From contig NC_013891.1 of assembly GCF_000027145.1 (NCBI RefSeq), positions 496,001 through 560,000 on the forward strand: 64,000 nt of DNA, in the 5' to 3' direction. Both the position numbers and the translations under genes were made by a program. The notes below the pieces were generated by a model that worked only from the letters and a program-made list of their open reading frames with translations, ran no database searches and was not told where the DNA came from. Position 1 is the stretch's first letter. The number at the start of each line of letters is the position of its first letter. Below are positions 45,921-55,164 of this stretch, one piece after another. Source of the DNA: Listeria seeligeri serovar 1/2b str. SLCC3954. GTDB lineage: Bacteria > Bacillota > Bacilli > Lactobacillales > Listeriaceae.

Positions 45921-46503
45921 ACAAGATTTTTTAAACGAACTAAATCAACGTCTAGAATTGCTTGATCCGAGAGAGCGTAGAGAGCTGCTTTCTGATTATC
46001 AAGAGCATTTCAGAAATGGACTTGCGGAAGGTAAGAGTGAGGAACAAATTGTATTTGACCTCGGAACGCCGGAAGAAATCGCGACAGATATTTTGAGTGA
46101 GCGCGATATTAAAGAAGAACCTGTAGAAAATGATTACTACTATGTCCCAAGAAAAAATTATAATGGTGACCGCTCCAAAGGAAAGCAAATATTGATTGGT
46201 GTAGGTTTGTTTTTCTTAGATGTTTGCCTAATCATCCCAATTCTTATCTCACTTTGGGCTATTTCGATTTCAGTATGGGTGACAGTTGGAGCATGCTTAG
46301 TTTCGCCAATACTTCTTGGAGTAGGACTTATATTTGGGATGGGCTATGAAATGTATCAATTGTTTGTTTCCATTGGACTTGTAGGATTTGGATTAATGTT
46401 ACTATTAGTAGCAAGTCTATTATTCCAATTCGTAAAAAAAGCAACGATTGGAATCATTCAGTGGCATAAATATGCAGTAAAAGGAGGCGGAGAAAATGCC
46501 TAA
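45913..46503 (+). CDS. DUF1700 / HAAS-domain membrane protein
   Basis: A 196-residue protein. The N-terminal HAAS helices (NKQDFLNELNQRLELLDPRE, DYQEHFRNGLAEGKSEEQIV) are followed by about four transmembrane segments from residue 92. HAAS proteins accompany PadR regulators and are thought to sequester or signal to them. It overlaps padR by 8 nt and the DUF4097 gene by 8 nt, so the three are translated together. Confidence 0.88.
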   Translation: MNKQDFLNELNQRLELLDPRERRELLSDYQEHFRNGLAEGKSEEQIVFDLGTPEEIATDILSERDIKEEPVENDYYYVPRKNYNGDRSKGKQILIGVGLFFLDVCLIIPILISLWAISISVWVTVGACLVSPILLGVGLIFGMGYEMYQLFVSIGLVGFGLMLLLVASLLFQFVKKATIGIIQWHKYAVKGGGENA

Positions 46504-47596
46504 ACGTCATTTGAGAAGCAAACTATTTTTCGCTGGTTTAGTATTATTTATTATTGGAGCAATCGGCGTTGGATTTACAATGAAATCTGGAGAAATGATT
46601 GAAAAAGGAGAACCGCTTACGAAAACTTGGGATTTAGCGGACTCTGATATTAATAAAATTGCTTTTTCTTCCAGTCGTGATACATTAATCGAATGGAAAA
46701 AGAGCACTTCAGGAAAAAACTATGTAGAACTTAGTGGTAATTATTCTGAAAACGATAAAGCAGACATTGAGAAATTAAAGGCTACTTCATCTGATGGTAC
46801 TTCTTTTGATTTAACTGTACCGGAAGAGAATGTTTGGTTTAACTTTGGGAAAATATACGCATACGGACAACAAAAACTAACTGTCTATTTAACAGAAGAT
46901 ACTAAAGTTGATAATTTAAAACTGAACTCCCATTCTGGAGATATGACTGTTTCTAATTTCAAAGTGAAGAATTTTGTTAGTACGACAAGTTCTGGTGAGT
47001 TGAAAGTAAATAAAATCGAAGCAGATAATGTGAACGCTTCTTCTAATTCGGGTGATATCGAATTAACAGATATTAAAGCAGATACGACACTAGAAAATAG
47101 CTCTGGTGAAACAACTATCACCAACCTAACTGGTGATTTACAAGTTGAAGGTAATTCCGGCGATGTAACTGTTTCTGGAGTAAAAGCAAAAAACACCAAA
47201 ATTGCCGTAGATTCTGGTGAAATAGAACTTGCAAATAGTGACATTGCTGAATTAGTCACATTAACTTCAAGCTCTGGTGATATTTCTACCCTTGATACTA
47301 AAGGGAAAATGCATGTAGAGTCAAGTTCAGGATCGGTTGATTTAGAACGCCTTACAAGTAATTTGAATGCAAAAACGAACTCCGGCGATATTGACGCGTC
47401 ATTTATTAACGATGCTAAAGATATCAAAGTGTACACAGATTCAGGGGAAATTGACTTGAAAGTGCCTGCCGATTTCAAAGCAGTTTATGAAGTAAATACA
47501 AACTCTGGCTCAGTAAAAAAACCAACAAGTGAGACAAATACGAAAAACCAGGTAACTGCAGATTCCAGTTCTGGTGATATAACCATCGAAAAATAA
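46496..47596 (+). CDS. DUF4097 (DUF4098) repeat surface protein
   Basis: A 366-residue protein with an N-terminal membrane anchor (residues 8-27) and an extracellular-type beta-solenoid from about 110. Short units carrying S-S-G-D or N-S-G-D recur roughly every 20 residues (for example NSHSGDMTVSNF, TSSGELKVNKIE, SNSGDIELTDIK, TSSSGDISTLD). The solenoid ends with SSSGDITIEK at the C terminus. DUF4097 proteins have no assigned biochemical role. It is the third gene of the PadR-HAAS module, and a terminator follows. Confidence 0.88.
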   Translation: MPKRHLRSKLFFAGLVLFIIGAIGVGFTMKSGEMIEKGEPLTKTWDLADSDINKIAFSSSRDTLIEWKKSTSGKNYVELSGNYSENDKADIEKLKATSSDGTSFDLTVPEENVWFNFGKIYAYGQQKLTVYLTEDTKVDNLKLNSHSGDMTVSNFKVKNFVSTTSSGELKVNKIEADNVNASSNSGDIELTDIKADTTLENSSGETTITNLTGDLQVEGNSGDVTVSGVKAKNTKIAVDSGEIELANSDIAELVTLTSSSGDISTLDTKGKMHVESSSGSVDLERLTSNLNAKTNSGDIDASFINDAKDIKVYTDSGEIDLKVPADFKAVYEVNTNSGSVKKPTSETNTKNQVTADSSSGDITIEK

Positions 47597-47605
47597 TAAA
47601 TTCTG

Positions 47606-47636
47606 TGCGCTAATTACTCAATTAGCGCATTTTTTT
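47606..47636 (+). terminator. terminator of the PadR-HAAS-DUF4097 operon
   Basis: A 9-bp stem TGCGCTAAT/ATTAGCGCA (47606-47614 with 47621-47629), then TTTTTTT. Confidence 0.9.
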
Positions 47637-47700
47637 GTGAAAAAGGGGTAAAGTCAGTTAAACTGTTTTATTAATTAGCGTACATGAAAGGAGACTGGAT

Positions 47701-48201
47701 ATGGACTTTCAGATTAGAAAAGCAACAAATTTAGATGCTGAAGCCATTCAACATGTAGCGATTACATCGTGGCACCATACCTATCAAGATTTAATCCCAA
47801 ATGATGTACAAGACGGCTTTTTAGAAAAATTTTATAACGTGGAAACACTTCACAATCGCATTTCTGCGACTCCTTTTGCTGTTTTAGAACAAGATAATAA
47901 AGTGCTTGGATTTGCGAATTTTATTGAGCTTGAAAAAGGAAAAAGCGAGCTTGCGGCGTTTTATTTACTGCCAGAAGTAACTAAGCGAGGTCTTGGTACA
48001 GAGCTTTTAGAAGTGGGAATGACCTTATTTCACGTGCCATTGCCGATGTTTGTTAACGTAGAAAAAGGAAACGAAACAGCTATCCATTTTTACGTGGCAA
48101 AAGGGTTTGTTAAAGTGGAAGAATTTACAGAGGATTTTTATGGCTATCCACTAGAAACAATTCGAATGAACTTAAATCATCATGCATTTGAAGAAGAATA
48201 A
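47701..48201 (+). CDS. GNAT-family N-acetyltransferase
   Basis: A 166-residue acetyltransferase of the GNAT fold. It starts [19 protein letters not shown] and has the acetyl-CoA pyrophosphate loop in [17 protein letters not shown], then [19 protein letters not shown]. Such proteins acetylate amines on antibiotics, polyamines or proteins, and no substrate is evident. GAAAGGAG precedes the ATG. Monocistronic. Confidence 0.9.
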   Translation: MDFQIRKATNLDAEAIQHVAITSWHHTYQDLIPNDVQDGFLEKFYNVETLHNRISATPFAVLEQDNKVLGFANFIELEKGKSELAAFYLLPEVTKRGLGTELLEVGMTLFHVPLPMFVNVEKGNETAIHFYVAKGFVKVEEFTEDFYGYPLETIRMNLNHHAFEEE

Positions 48202-48250
48202 AAAAATGTCTATTCTAGTTGAAAAAATCAATTAGGATAGACATTTTTTT
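48202..48250. terminator. bidirectional terminator after the acetyltransferase gene
   Basis: AAAAAATGTCTAT pairs with ATAGACATTTTTT, extended by CTAGTTG/CAATTAG near the loop (48202-48247). Confidence 0.88.
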
Positions 48251-48635
48251 ATTTCGTTGCCGCTTTTCCGCTAGCACGATTTCCGCCGCGCAAGAAAAAG
48301 AAAATAATTGCTAAGATGGCCATAATAACTCCACCAAGAACTGAAATACCAACAGAAATAGCCATACCAGAAACTTGAATAATGCTTAGAATAATAACCG
48401 TCACAACAACCCCATACGCAAATCCCCAAACAGTAAAGGTAAAATAGGTCGCCTTTTTACTAAACCCGTAAAAAATTTCGCCCAGTGTAGAAGCGATTAA
48501 AATAACTGGAGCTGCAAAAAGAATCGCTGAGAATATAAGCTGTGGCGTCACATTTTCAAAAAGAATGGTTTCAATTAAAAGTGCAGAAAAGATACCTAAA
48601 ATAAAAATGGATAAATAAGCCAAAATAAAACGCAT
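48249..48635 (-). CDS. four-helix membrane protein of unknown function
   Basis: A 128-residue protein with four hydrophobic helices (about 3-24, 32-55, 62-86, 91-115) and a basic C-terminal tail (FLRGGNRASGKAATK). I do not recognise a named family. It has GGAGG 7 nt ahead of its ATG and stands alone between a terminator and the next leftward gene. Confidence 0.75.
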   Translation of the reverse strand: MRFILAYLSIFILGIFSALLIETILFENVTPQLIFSAILFAAPVILIASTLGEIFYGFSKKATYFTFTVWGFAYGVVVTVIILSIIQVSGMAISVGISVLGGVIMAILAIIFFFLRGGNRASGKAATK

Positions 48636-48686
48636 AAAAAAACCTCCTAAAGTACACTATATTATAGCATAAAATAGGAAGTTCGA

Positions 48687-49031
48687 TTAACATCTAGCCC
48701 AGTTATCTTCCAAATGCTTTACAATACAGGAAATACCTCGAATCAAGTTGAAAAGAATGATTGTCACATTAAGCACCACGATGAAAAATACAGTAGCTAA
48801 CGATAAGAAATGCACAGTATCTGCACTATTCGTACTAAAAGGAACATAGTTATAAAGCAGAATAATAATGCCCATCCCAATAACAAACGTAGTCTGGGTT
48901 AATAACGCCCATTTGGCATGGTGTGTTGTTTCTTTATCTTTATTCGAAAGCCAAATAATGCTAGGCGTGATAACCGGACCAAAGAAAATACTGAAATAAC
49001 TCAAAGCGCTAATTGTTTTTTTATCTAACAT
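48687..49031 (-). CDS. DUF4870/Tic20-like membrane protein
   Basis: A 114-residue membrane protein. The start KKTISALSYFSIFFGPVITP, then SIIWLSNKDKETTHHAKWAL with the paired histidines, matches the DUF4870 group. Three helices follow. The function is unknown. ATG 49031 has GAAAGGATAG upstream and is preferred over the frame's longer start at 49094, which adds 21 mostly basic residues. Confidence 0.8.
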   Translation of the reverse strand: MLDKKTISALSYFSIFFGPVITPSIIWLSNKDKETTHHAKWALLTQTTFVIGMGIIILLYNYVPFSTNSADTVHFLSLATVFFIVVLNVTIILFNLIRGISCIVKHLEDNWARC

Positions 49032-49143
49032 GTCGAATCTATCCTTTCTTTTGTTTATATGTTTAGTATAGCGGGGAAAGAGAAAAGGAACCATCGAATT
49101 AGGTGACGATATGTAAATGAAAATGACAGTTTTGTAATATAAG

Positions 49144-49177
49144 AAAAACGCCCTTTCGAAAAATCAAAGAGACGTTT
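49144..49177 (-). terminator. terminator of the MATE gene
   Basis: On the minus strand AAACGTCTCTTT pairs imperfectly with AAAGGGCGTTT, followed by TTCTT. Moderate strength. Confidence 0.55.
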
Positions 49178-49179
49178 CT

Positions 49180-50520
49180 TTATATGATTGATTTTAGCGA
49201 CCAGACTTTACTTCGCCATCTTCTATACATTAAAACTGCTCGCACACCTTCATCTATAATGTAAGCAAGCCAAACACCTACAAGTCCGAGGCCAGCAGAA
49301 ATTCCGAGTACATACGAGAACGGCAAACTAACTATCCACATAACAATAAGACCGCATATGAATGGAAAGCGAACATCCCCAGTTGAATTCAGACTGCTAA
49401 TTATAATGATATTTGTAGCACGACCAAGTTCAAGGAAAATGGAAAGTAAGAATAATTCTTTGGTCATTGCGATAATTTCTGTGTTTGTCGTAAATAACCC
49501 CATAATTGGTTCGGCAAAAAGATAAATCGAGACACTGACAACGATAGCGACAACTAAGCCAATTTTCCAACTACGTAGACCTTGTTTGTACGCTTTATCA
49601 ATTTCCTTCGCACCAACAGCTCGTCCGATAATTATTTGTGAGGCTTGTCCGAGTGCAATCGCGAATAAGGCGACGAACTGGCTAACTGTAGAAGCATAGA
49701 CTTTCGTTGTTAGTGCTTCTGTCCCGAGAATGGCAATAATTGCTGTAACGACAAGCTGAGAGCCTGCATAGGACAAGTTTTCGCCAGCAGAAGGTAACCC
49801 AAGACGTAAAATCGAATAAAGTAGTTTTTTCGACACTTGTTCCAATTTTTTGAAATGGAAAGTATAGCCGATGTATTTTCTTAACATCAAAATCGCCAGT
49901 ACCATACCGACAAAATTGGCAACAGCAGTAGAAATACCAACTCCAGCCACGCCATAATCTAAGTAGGCAAGCGGTCCATAAAGGAATAAATAATTACCAA
50001 CCACATTGATAATGCTAATTGTTACAGGTACTAAAATCGACTGCCTTACATAACCATGCGCCCGAAGTATCGGCAAAATAGAAGCATGGATTGCAATCAC
50101 TACAGAACTTCCGCCAATAATTTCTAAAAACGGCGCGCCAACTTCCACTAAATGCGGATCAATTCCCATCCAAGTTAAGAAGTTTTTCGACATAAAAATA
50201 AAGATAATACTCATCACAATACCAATTAAGAAAGCAACCACTAAGCCATTTGTAATGACATTTTCGATTTCTTTATGCTTTTTAGCCCCTATCATTTGCG
50301 CTACGATGATTTGGACCCCAACACTGATAAAGCCATAGATAATAATGGAAATCACAAGAATTTGATTGGCAACCCCTGTAGCAGCAACCGCATCATCCGA
50401 ATAATGCCCTAACATAAAGACATCAATATAACTAATCATTAATCGTAAAAATTGTTCTAAGAAAATCGGCCAAGCAAGTGTAAACAAACTTAGACTTGCG
50501 ACCTTTTGAACTGAGCTCAC
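49180..50520 (-). CDS. MATE-family efflux transporter
   Basis: A 446-residue MATE (DinF/NorM-like) exporter with twelve helices in two repeats. Recognisable segments are TLAWPIFLEQFLRLMISYID, VFMLGHYSDDAVAATGVANQ and LPSAGENLSYAGSQLVVTA, and AIALGQASQIIIGRAVGAKE. It exports cationic compounds with Na+ or H+. I place the start at GTG 50520 because GGGAGGGG lies 5-7 nt upstream. The frame extends 10 codons further. It is divergent from the marR-ABC operon. Confidence 0.9.
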   Translation of the reverse strand: MSSVQKVASLSLFTLAWPIFLEQFLRLMISYIDVFMLGHYSDDAVAATGVANQILVISIIIYGFISVGVQIIVAQMIGAKKHKEIENVITNGLVVAFLIGIVMSIIFIFMSKNFLTWMGIDPHLVEVGAPFLEIIGGSSVVIAIHASILPILRAHGYVRQSILVPVTISIINVVGNYLFLYGPLAYLDYGVAGVGISTAVANFVGMVLAILMLRKYIGYTFHFKKLEQVSKKLLYSILRLGLPSAGENLSYAGSQLVVTAIIAILGTEALTTKVYASTVSQFVALFAIALGQASQIIIGRAVGAKEIDKAYKQGLRSWKIGLVVAIVVSVSIYLFAEPIMGLFTTNTEIIAMTKELFLLSIFLELGRATNIIIISSLNSTGDVRFPFICGLIVMWIVSLPFSYVLGISAGLGLVGVWLAYIIDEGVRAVLMYRRWRSKVWSLKSII

Positions 50521-50618
50521 ATTTTCCCCTCCCTTCTTATTTATACACAATTAAAGACATTATAAGGTAATTAAAGTTAAAAGTATAGATTAATTTCAAA
50601 ATGAGGCCAAGATATTGC

Positions 50619-50646
50619 TTGACAAAAAAAGAATAAATCATATAAT
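50619..50646 (+). promoter_or_regulatory. consensus sigma-A promoter of the marR-ABC operon
   Basis: Perfect TTGACA (50619-50624) and TATAAT (50641-50646) hexamers with a 16-nt spacer. Such a strong promoter implies tight repression. Confidence 0.85.
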
Positions 50647-50662
50647 TAGTTAGGTAAACTAA
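50646..50662 (+). promoter_or_regulatory. MarR-type operator palindrome
   Basis: TTAGTT-AGGTA-AACTAA begins at the last base of the -10 and covers the start of transcription. It is likely the site of the MarR regulator encoded next. Confidence 0.65.
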
Positions 50663-50687
50663 TCAAATGATAGAAAGAAGTGGAGAA

Positions 50688-51149
50688 ATGTCTTCCAAAA
50701 ATCAAGACTTGGGGCACTCGGTTATCAAGGCTTTTATGAATTTTAAGCATGCTGAATTAAAGAGTTTTCAAATCCCAGGATATAGTAAATCTGAGACCAG
50801 ATTTATTTTTATTTTGTCACGTGGTCTTAAAAGTCAAGGTCCGAAAATCCGTGTTTCCGATCTTGGTCATATGCTTCGAATCTCCAAACCGAGCGTAACC
50901 CAAATGATACAATCGCTCGAAGGAAAAGGACTCATAAAACGTGTGCAAAACCCAGATGACAAGCGTTCGATGTATGTAGAACTCACAGATCTTGGCGCAG
51001 ATGTATCTAAAAAAATGTTAGATGAGTTTCAAGTTAGTTTTGAAGATATGCAAGAATTTTTGGGAGAAGAAGACATGACAAAATTGATTACGCTCTTAGA
51101 GAAACTTACAGATTACTTAAACACAAAATCCGAAAATAAGGAGGCATAA
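50688..51149 (+). CDS. MarR-family transcriptional regulator
   Basis: A 153-residue winged-helix regulator. The DNA-binding region is IRVSDLGHMLRISKPSVTQM, then LEGKGLIKRVQNPDDKRSMY with the MarR wing motif DDKRS. I take the ATG at 50688 (SSKNQD). An ATG at 50667 would lie too close to the operator and lacks a ribosome binding site, although GGAG is also close to the chosen ATG. It is followed by two ABC exporter genes within 8 nt and should repress them. Confidence 0.88.
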   Translation: MSSKNQDLGHSVIKAFMNFKHAELKSFQIPGYSKSETRFIFILSRGLKSQGPKIRVSDLGHMLRISKPSVTQMIQSLEGKGLIKRVQNPDDKRSMYVELTDLGADVSKKMLDEFQVSFEDMQEFLGEEDMTKLITLLEKLTDYLNTKSENKEA

Positions 51150-51156
51150 ACCACAA

Positions 51157-52881
51157 ATGATTAAATTAATGAAAAGATTAAAACCTTATTGGCTGAGTAT
51201 TACAGTCGTATTAGTTCTTACTTTCGGACAAGTTATTGGTCAACTTTATTTACCGACGTTAATGTCCAACATTATTGACAAAGGAGTCGTGGAAGGAGAT
51301 ACCGATTACATTTGGTCGACGGGTATGCAGATGCTCTTGATATCATTCGCTTCTGTTATCTTATCTGTTATTGTCGTTTTTCTTGCATCAAGAATTTCGA
51401 TGGGATTTGGGAAAGACTTGCGAGACAAAATTTTCACAAAAGTTGAGGATTTTTCGTTACAGGAGTTTGATAAGGTAGGGACTTCCTCGCTTATTACAAG
51501 AACGACTAATGATGTTGTTCAAATCCAAAATGTGCTTTATATGATGATGCGGCTAATGGTGATGGCGCCGATTATGTTACTCGGCGGGATTATTATGGCA
51601 GTTGGACGGGATGCGAAATTATCACTAATTTTTGTTGTCGTTCTTCCATTATTACTTATTTTAGTAGTGGTTCTTGGTAGTAAAGCAATGCCAATGTTTA
51701 AATCACTTCAAAAGAAAATGGATAAACTCAACCGTGTTATTCGTGAAGGTTTAACAGGGATTCGCGTTGTTCGTTCCTTCAATCGTAATGAAGACGAGCT
51801 GGAAAAATTTGAAGAAGCGAATGCGGACTATGCAACTACTGCAATCAAGGTCAACCGACTACTTTCACTTATGAGTCCGCTAATGATGCTACTTATGAAC
51901 TTAACATCTATCGCCATTGTTTGGATTGGTTCGATTTTTATTGGAAATGGTGATATGGAAGTAGGGGACTTGATGGCGTTTATTCAATACGCTATGCAAA
52001 TTATGATGTCATTTATGATGCTTTCTGCTGTATTTATCATGATTCCACGTGCCGGTGCTTCTGCAGAACGTATTAATGAAGTGCTAGACATGGAAGCAGA
52101 AATACTTAACCCAGCTAATCCAAAAACAAGTACACCTCCAGCAAAACTTTCTTTTGAAAACGTGACTTTCCGTTATGAAGGTGCTGAAAAACCTGTTATT
52201 GAAAACATTAACTTTGAAGCAAAAGCGGGCGAAACAGTAGCTATTATCGGAAGTACCGGTGCTGGTAAATCTACTTTGATCAATATGATTCCGCGTTTTT
52301 ATGATGTCGAAAGTGGTGTTGTAAAAATAAATGGAATCGATGTGCGTGAAATGGATCAATCTAGTTTGCGCCAAAAAATTGGGCTTGTTCCACAAAAAGC
52401 AGTTTTATTCACCGGGACAATAGCTTCCAACATGCGCTATGGTAAAGAAGATGCGACTGATGAAGAAATCTGGGAAGCACTTCGAACTGCTCAAGCGGAA
52501 AATTTTGTTTCTAAACAGACAAATGGACTTGATAGTCGCGTAGAACAAGGTGGTAATAACTTCTCTGGTGGACAGAAACAACGTCTTTCGATTGCGCGTT
52601 CTTTAATTAGAAAACCAGAAATTTATATCTTTGACGATAGTTTTTCGGCACTTGATTTTAAAACAGATGCCAAACTTCGGGAAGCTTTGAAGAAAGAAAC
52701 GACCGAAGCTGTAACTCTTATCGTCGCACAACGAATTACCTCTGTTGTGAATTCCGACCAAATCATTGTCTTAAATGAAGGTAAAGTTGCCGGAATTGGC
52801 ACACATGAAGAATTAAAAGAAAACAACCAGATTTATCAAGAAATCATGAGGTCACAGCTGTCAGAGGAGGAAATCGCATGA
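51157..52881 (+). CDS. ABC exporter subunit with degenerate ATPase site
   Basis: A 574-residue half-transporter with six helices fused to an ATPase domain. Walker A is IIGSTGAGKST, the signature NNFSGGQKQRLS. Walker B is YIFDDSFSALD, where the catalytic glutamate is aspartate. The H-loop reads LIVAQRITS with glutamine in place of histidine. This is the degenerate-site partner of a heterodimeric exporter (BmrC/BmrD, TM287/288 type). AAGGAGG precedes the ATG. It overlaps the next gene by 4 nt. Confidence 0.92.
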   Translation: MIKLMKRLKPYWLSITVVLVLTFGQVIGQLYLPTLMSNIIDKGVVEGDTDYIWSTGMQMLLISFASVILSVIVVFLASRISMGFGKDLRDKIFTKVEDFSLQEFDKVGTSSLITRTTNDVVQIQNVLYMMMRLMVMAPIMLLGGIIMAVGRDAKLSLIFVVVLPLLLILVVVLGSKAMPMFKSLQKKMDKLNRVIREGLTGIRVVRSFNRNEDELEKFEEANADYATTAIKVNRLLSLMSPLMMLLMNLTSIAIVWIGSIFIGNGDMEVGDLMAFIQYAMQIMMSFMMLSAVFIMIPRAGASAERINEVLDMEAEILNPANPKTSTPPAKLSFENVTFRYEGAEKPVIENINFEAKAGETVAIIGSTGAGKSTLINMIPRFYDVESGVVKINGIDVREMDQSSLRQKIGLVPQKAVLFTGTIASNMRYGKEDATDEEIWEALRTAQAENFVSKQTNGLDSRVEQGGNNFSGGQKQRLSIARSLIRKPEIYIFDDSFSALDFKTDAKLREALKKETTEAVTLIVAQRITSVVNSDQIIVLNEGKVAGIGTHEELKENNQIYQEIMRSQLSEEEIA

Positions 52882-54701
52882 GTGCAGCAACACCAGGTCC
52901 AGGCGGTGGAATGAGAATGCAAACCAATGCCAAACCGAAAAACTTTAAACAAACTTTATTCCGGCTACTTGGCTATATGAAACCCCGTTCTGTCGCAATT
53001 ATTGTCGTATTTATCTTTGCGATTCTGTCCACGATTTTTAATATTTTCAGCCCGAAAGAACTTGGGAAAGCAACAACTGAAATTTTCAAAGGCGTGATGA
53101 CTTCAGAGGGAATTGACAACGATAAGATTTTTAACATCTTAATGCTTGTTTTAGTACTTTATCTAGGAAGTTCTTTATTCAGTTTTATTCAACAATATGT
53201 AATGTCGAGTGTGGCACAGCGTACTGTTTATGATATGCGTAAAGATTTAAAAGCGAAAATGGCTCGGCTTCCGCTGAAATATTATGATACACGTTCAAAT
53301 GGTGATATTTTAAGTCGTTCTGTTAATGACATGGATAATATCGCGAATACACTTCAACAATCACTTACACAAGCAATTACAGCAATTGTACAAATGATTG
53401 GTGTCTTGATTATGATGCTAACGATTAGTTGGCAGATTACATTGATTGTTCTTGTGACCGTGCCAATTAGTATTATTTTAGTAGCAATTATTGCCGGTAG
53501 ATCTCAACGTTACTTTGGTGCGCAACAACGTAATCTAGGTATTTTGAATGATACAGTGGAAGAAACATACGGTGGCCAAACGATTATTAAAGCATTTGGC
53601 CAAGAAAAGAAAACCTTAGTTAAGTTTGATGAAGTAAATGAAGATTATTATAAAGCAGCGAAAAAAGCACAATTTATCTCTGGTATAATGATGCCAGTAA
53701 TGCAATTTGTAGGAAACTTAGGCTATGTGGGTGTCTGTGTAGCTGGGGGGATTTTTGTTACTAACGGAACACTACAAGTAGGGGATATTCAATCATTTAC
53801 ACAATATGTCCAATTGTTTACGCAACCTATCTCTAGTGTCGCAAATATCGCTAACATCATTCAATCCACTATCGCATCTGCTGAACGTGTTTTTGAAATG
53901 ATGGACGAAGAAGAAGAAAAAGATGAAATTCCAGCAAACATTAATCAAGTGGCTGGTGAAGAAAATAGTATCGTTTTTGACCACGTGAAATTTGGTTATA
54001 CTCCAGATAAACCACTCATGACAGATTTGAATATTCATGTTGAAGAAGGTCAAATGGTGGCAATTGTAGGTCCAACTGGTGCTGGTAAAACAACGATTAT
54101 TAACTTATTGATGCGTTTTTATGATGTCGATGGTGGTTCTATCCGAATGAAAGGCATTGATACACGAGATATGACCAAAGATGCTGTCCGTGAGAAATTC
54201 GGTATGGTACTTCAAGATACTTGGTTATTCAACGGAACAATTGCTGACAACATCGCATATGGTCGTGAAGGCGCAACGAAAGAAGAAGTTATCGGAGCTG
54301 CTAAAGCGGCATACGCTGACGATTTCATTCGCCGACTACCAAACGGCTATGATACTGTCTTAAATGAAGAAGGTTCGAATATTTCTCAAGGTCAAAAGCA
54401 ATTATTAACGATTGCACGGGCGATTTTGTCTGATCCATCTATCTTAATTCTTGATGAAGCGACTTCTAGTGTGGATACTCGGACAGAATTAAATATTCAA
54501 CTAGCGATGGGGAACTTAATGGAAGGACGCACAAGTTTTGTTATTGCACATCGACTTTCAACCATTCGTGATGCTGACTTAATTTTAGTAATGAATCATG
54601 GTAGCGTTATTGAACAAGGAACTCATGCTGATTTACTAGAGGCAAAAGGTTTCTATGCGGACCTTTATAACAGTCAATTTACTGGTGCACAAGCAGTTTG
54701 A
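52878..54701 (+). CDS. ABC exporter subunit with canonical ATPase site
   Basis: A 607-residue half-transporter. Six helices start after a short cytoplasmic lead-in, with SNGDILSRSVNDMDNIANTL as coupling region. Walker A is IVGPTGAGKTT, Walker B LILDEATSSVD with the catalytic glutamate, and the H-loop FVIAHRLST. The signature is NISQGQKQLL. It pairs with the preceding degenerate subunit to form a drug or peptide/lipid exporter. The ATG overlaps the previous stop, and a terminator follows. Confidence 0.93.
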   Translation: MSAATPGPGGGMRMQTNAKPKNFKQTLFRLLGYMKPRSVAIIVVFIFAILSTIFNIFSPKELGKATTEIFKGVMTSEGIDNDKIFNILMLVLVLYLGSSLFSFIQQYVMSSVAQRTVYDMRKDLKAKMARLPLKYYDTRSNGDILSRSVNDMDNIANTLQQSLTQAITAIVQMIGVLIMMLTISWQITLIVLVTVPISIILVAIIAGRSQRYFGAQQRNLGILNDTVEETYGGQTIIKAFGQEKKTLVKFDEVNEDYYKAAKKAQFISGIMMPVMQFVGNLGYVGVCVAGGIFVTNGTLQVGDIQSFTQYVQLFTQPISSVANIANIIQSTIASAERVFEMMDEEEEKDEIPANINQVAGEENSIVFDHVKFGYTPDKPLMTDLNIHVEEGQMVAIVGPTGAGKTTIINLLMRFYDVDGGSIRMKGIDTRDMTKDAVREKFGMVLQDTWLFNGTIADNIAYGREGATKEEVIGAAKAAYADDFIRRLPNGYDTVLNEEGSNISQGQKQLLTIARAILSDPSILILDEATSSVDTRTELNIQLAMGNLMEGRTSFVIAHRLSTIRDADLILVMNHGSVIEQGTHADLLEAKGFYADLYNSQFTGAQAV

Positions 54702-54708
54702 TGACGCT

Positions 54709-54746
54709 AAAAAACAATGTGGCTTTAAAAGTCACATTGTTTTTTT
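54709..54746 (+). terminator. terminator of the marR-ABC operon
   Basis: AACAATGTG/CACATTGTT stem with inner CTTT/AAAG pairing (54713-54741), then TTTTT. Confidence 0.85.
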
Positions 54747-54818
54747 GAGCAGAAAATTTGTTAGATTGCGAAATAGACGATATGGTTAATAAAGACCGAT
54801 TTGAAGAGGTGAAAAGAA

Positions 54819-55118
54819 ATGTATCAATCTATAACAGCAAATGACTTGGAACAAGAATTAAAAGTAAATCCAAGAAATATATTAGATGTAAGAGATGCGG
54901 CAGATTTTGCAGAAGGACATATTCCAAATGCAATCAATATCCCGATAAATGACCTGCCAGAGAAATATAATAAACTCGATAGCGAGCATGCTTATACGAT
55001 TATTTGTTATGCAGGAGGACGCTCAGAACGCGCAAGTCAGTTTTTGGCAGCAGAAGGTTTTGATGTAACGAATGTCATGGGTGGCATGGGAGCTTGGCAC
55101 GGTGAAGTTAGTAAATAA
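54819..55118 (+). CDS. rhodanese-domain protein
   Basis: A 99-residue single rhodanese domain. ILDVRDAADFAEGHIPNAIN is typical and the active cysteine is Cys63 in IICYAGGRSERAS. NVMGGMGAWHGEV closes the fold. It probably carries sulfane sulfur between partners or acts as a thiosulfate:cyanide sulfurtransferase. The partner is unknown. GAAGAGGTG lies ahead of the ATG. Monocistronic. Confidence 0.92.
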   Translation: MYQSITANDLEQELKVNPRNILDVRDAADFAEGHIPNAINIPINDLPEKYNKLDSEHAYTIICYAGGRSERASQFLAAEGFDVTNVMGGMGAWHGEVSK

Positions 55119-55122
55119 TGAG

Positions 55123-55160
55123 AAAAAAAGCTGCGGTTCTAATTGGAATCGCAGCTTTTT
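55123..55160. terminator. bidirectional terminator between rhodanese and LPXTG protein genes
   Basis: AAAAAGCTGCG/CGCAGCTTTTT with inner TTC/GAA (55125-55160). Confidence 0.9.
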
Positions 55161-55164
55161 CTAT

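Noticed and set aside
46885..47478. 197-codon open frame antisense to the DUF4097 gene
   Set aside because: It arises from the repeated Ser-Gly-Asp codons on the other strand. The overlapping operon structure clearly supports the plus-strand gene.
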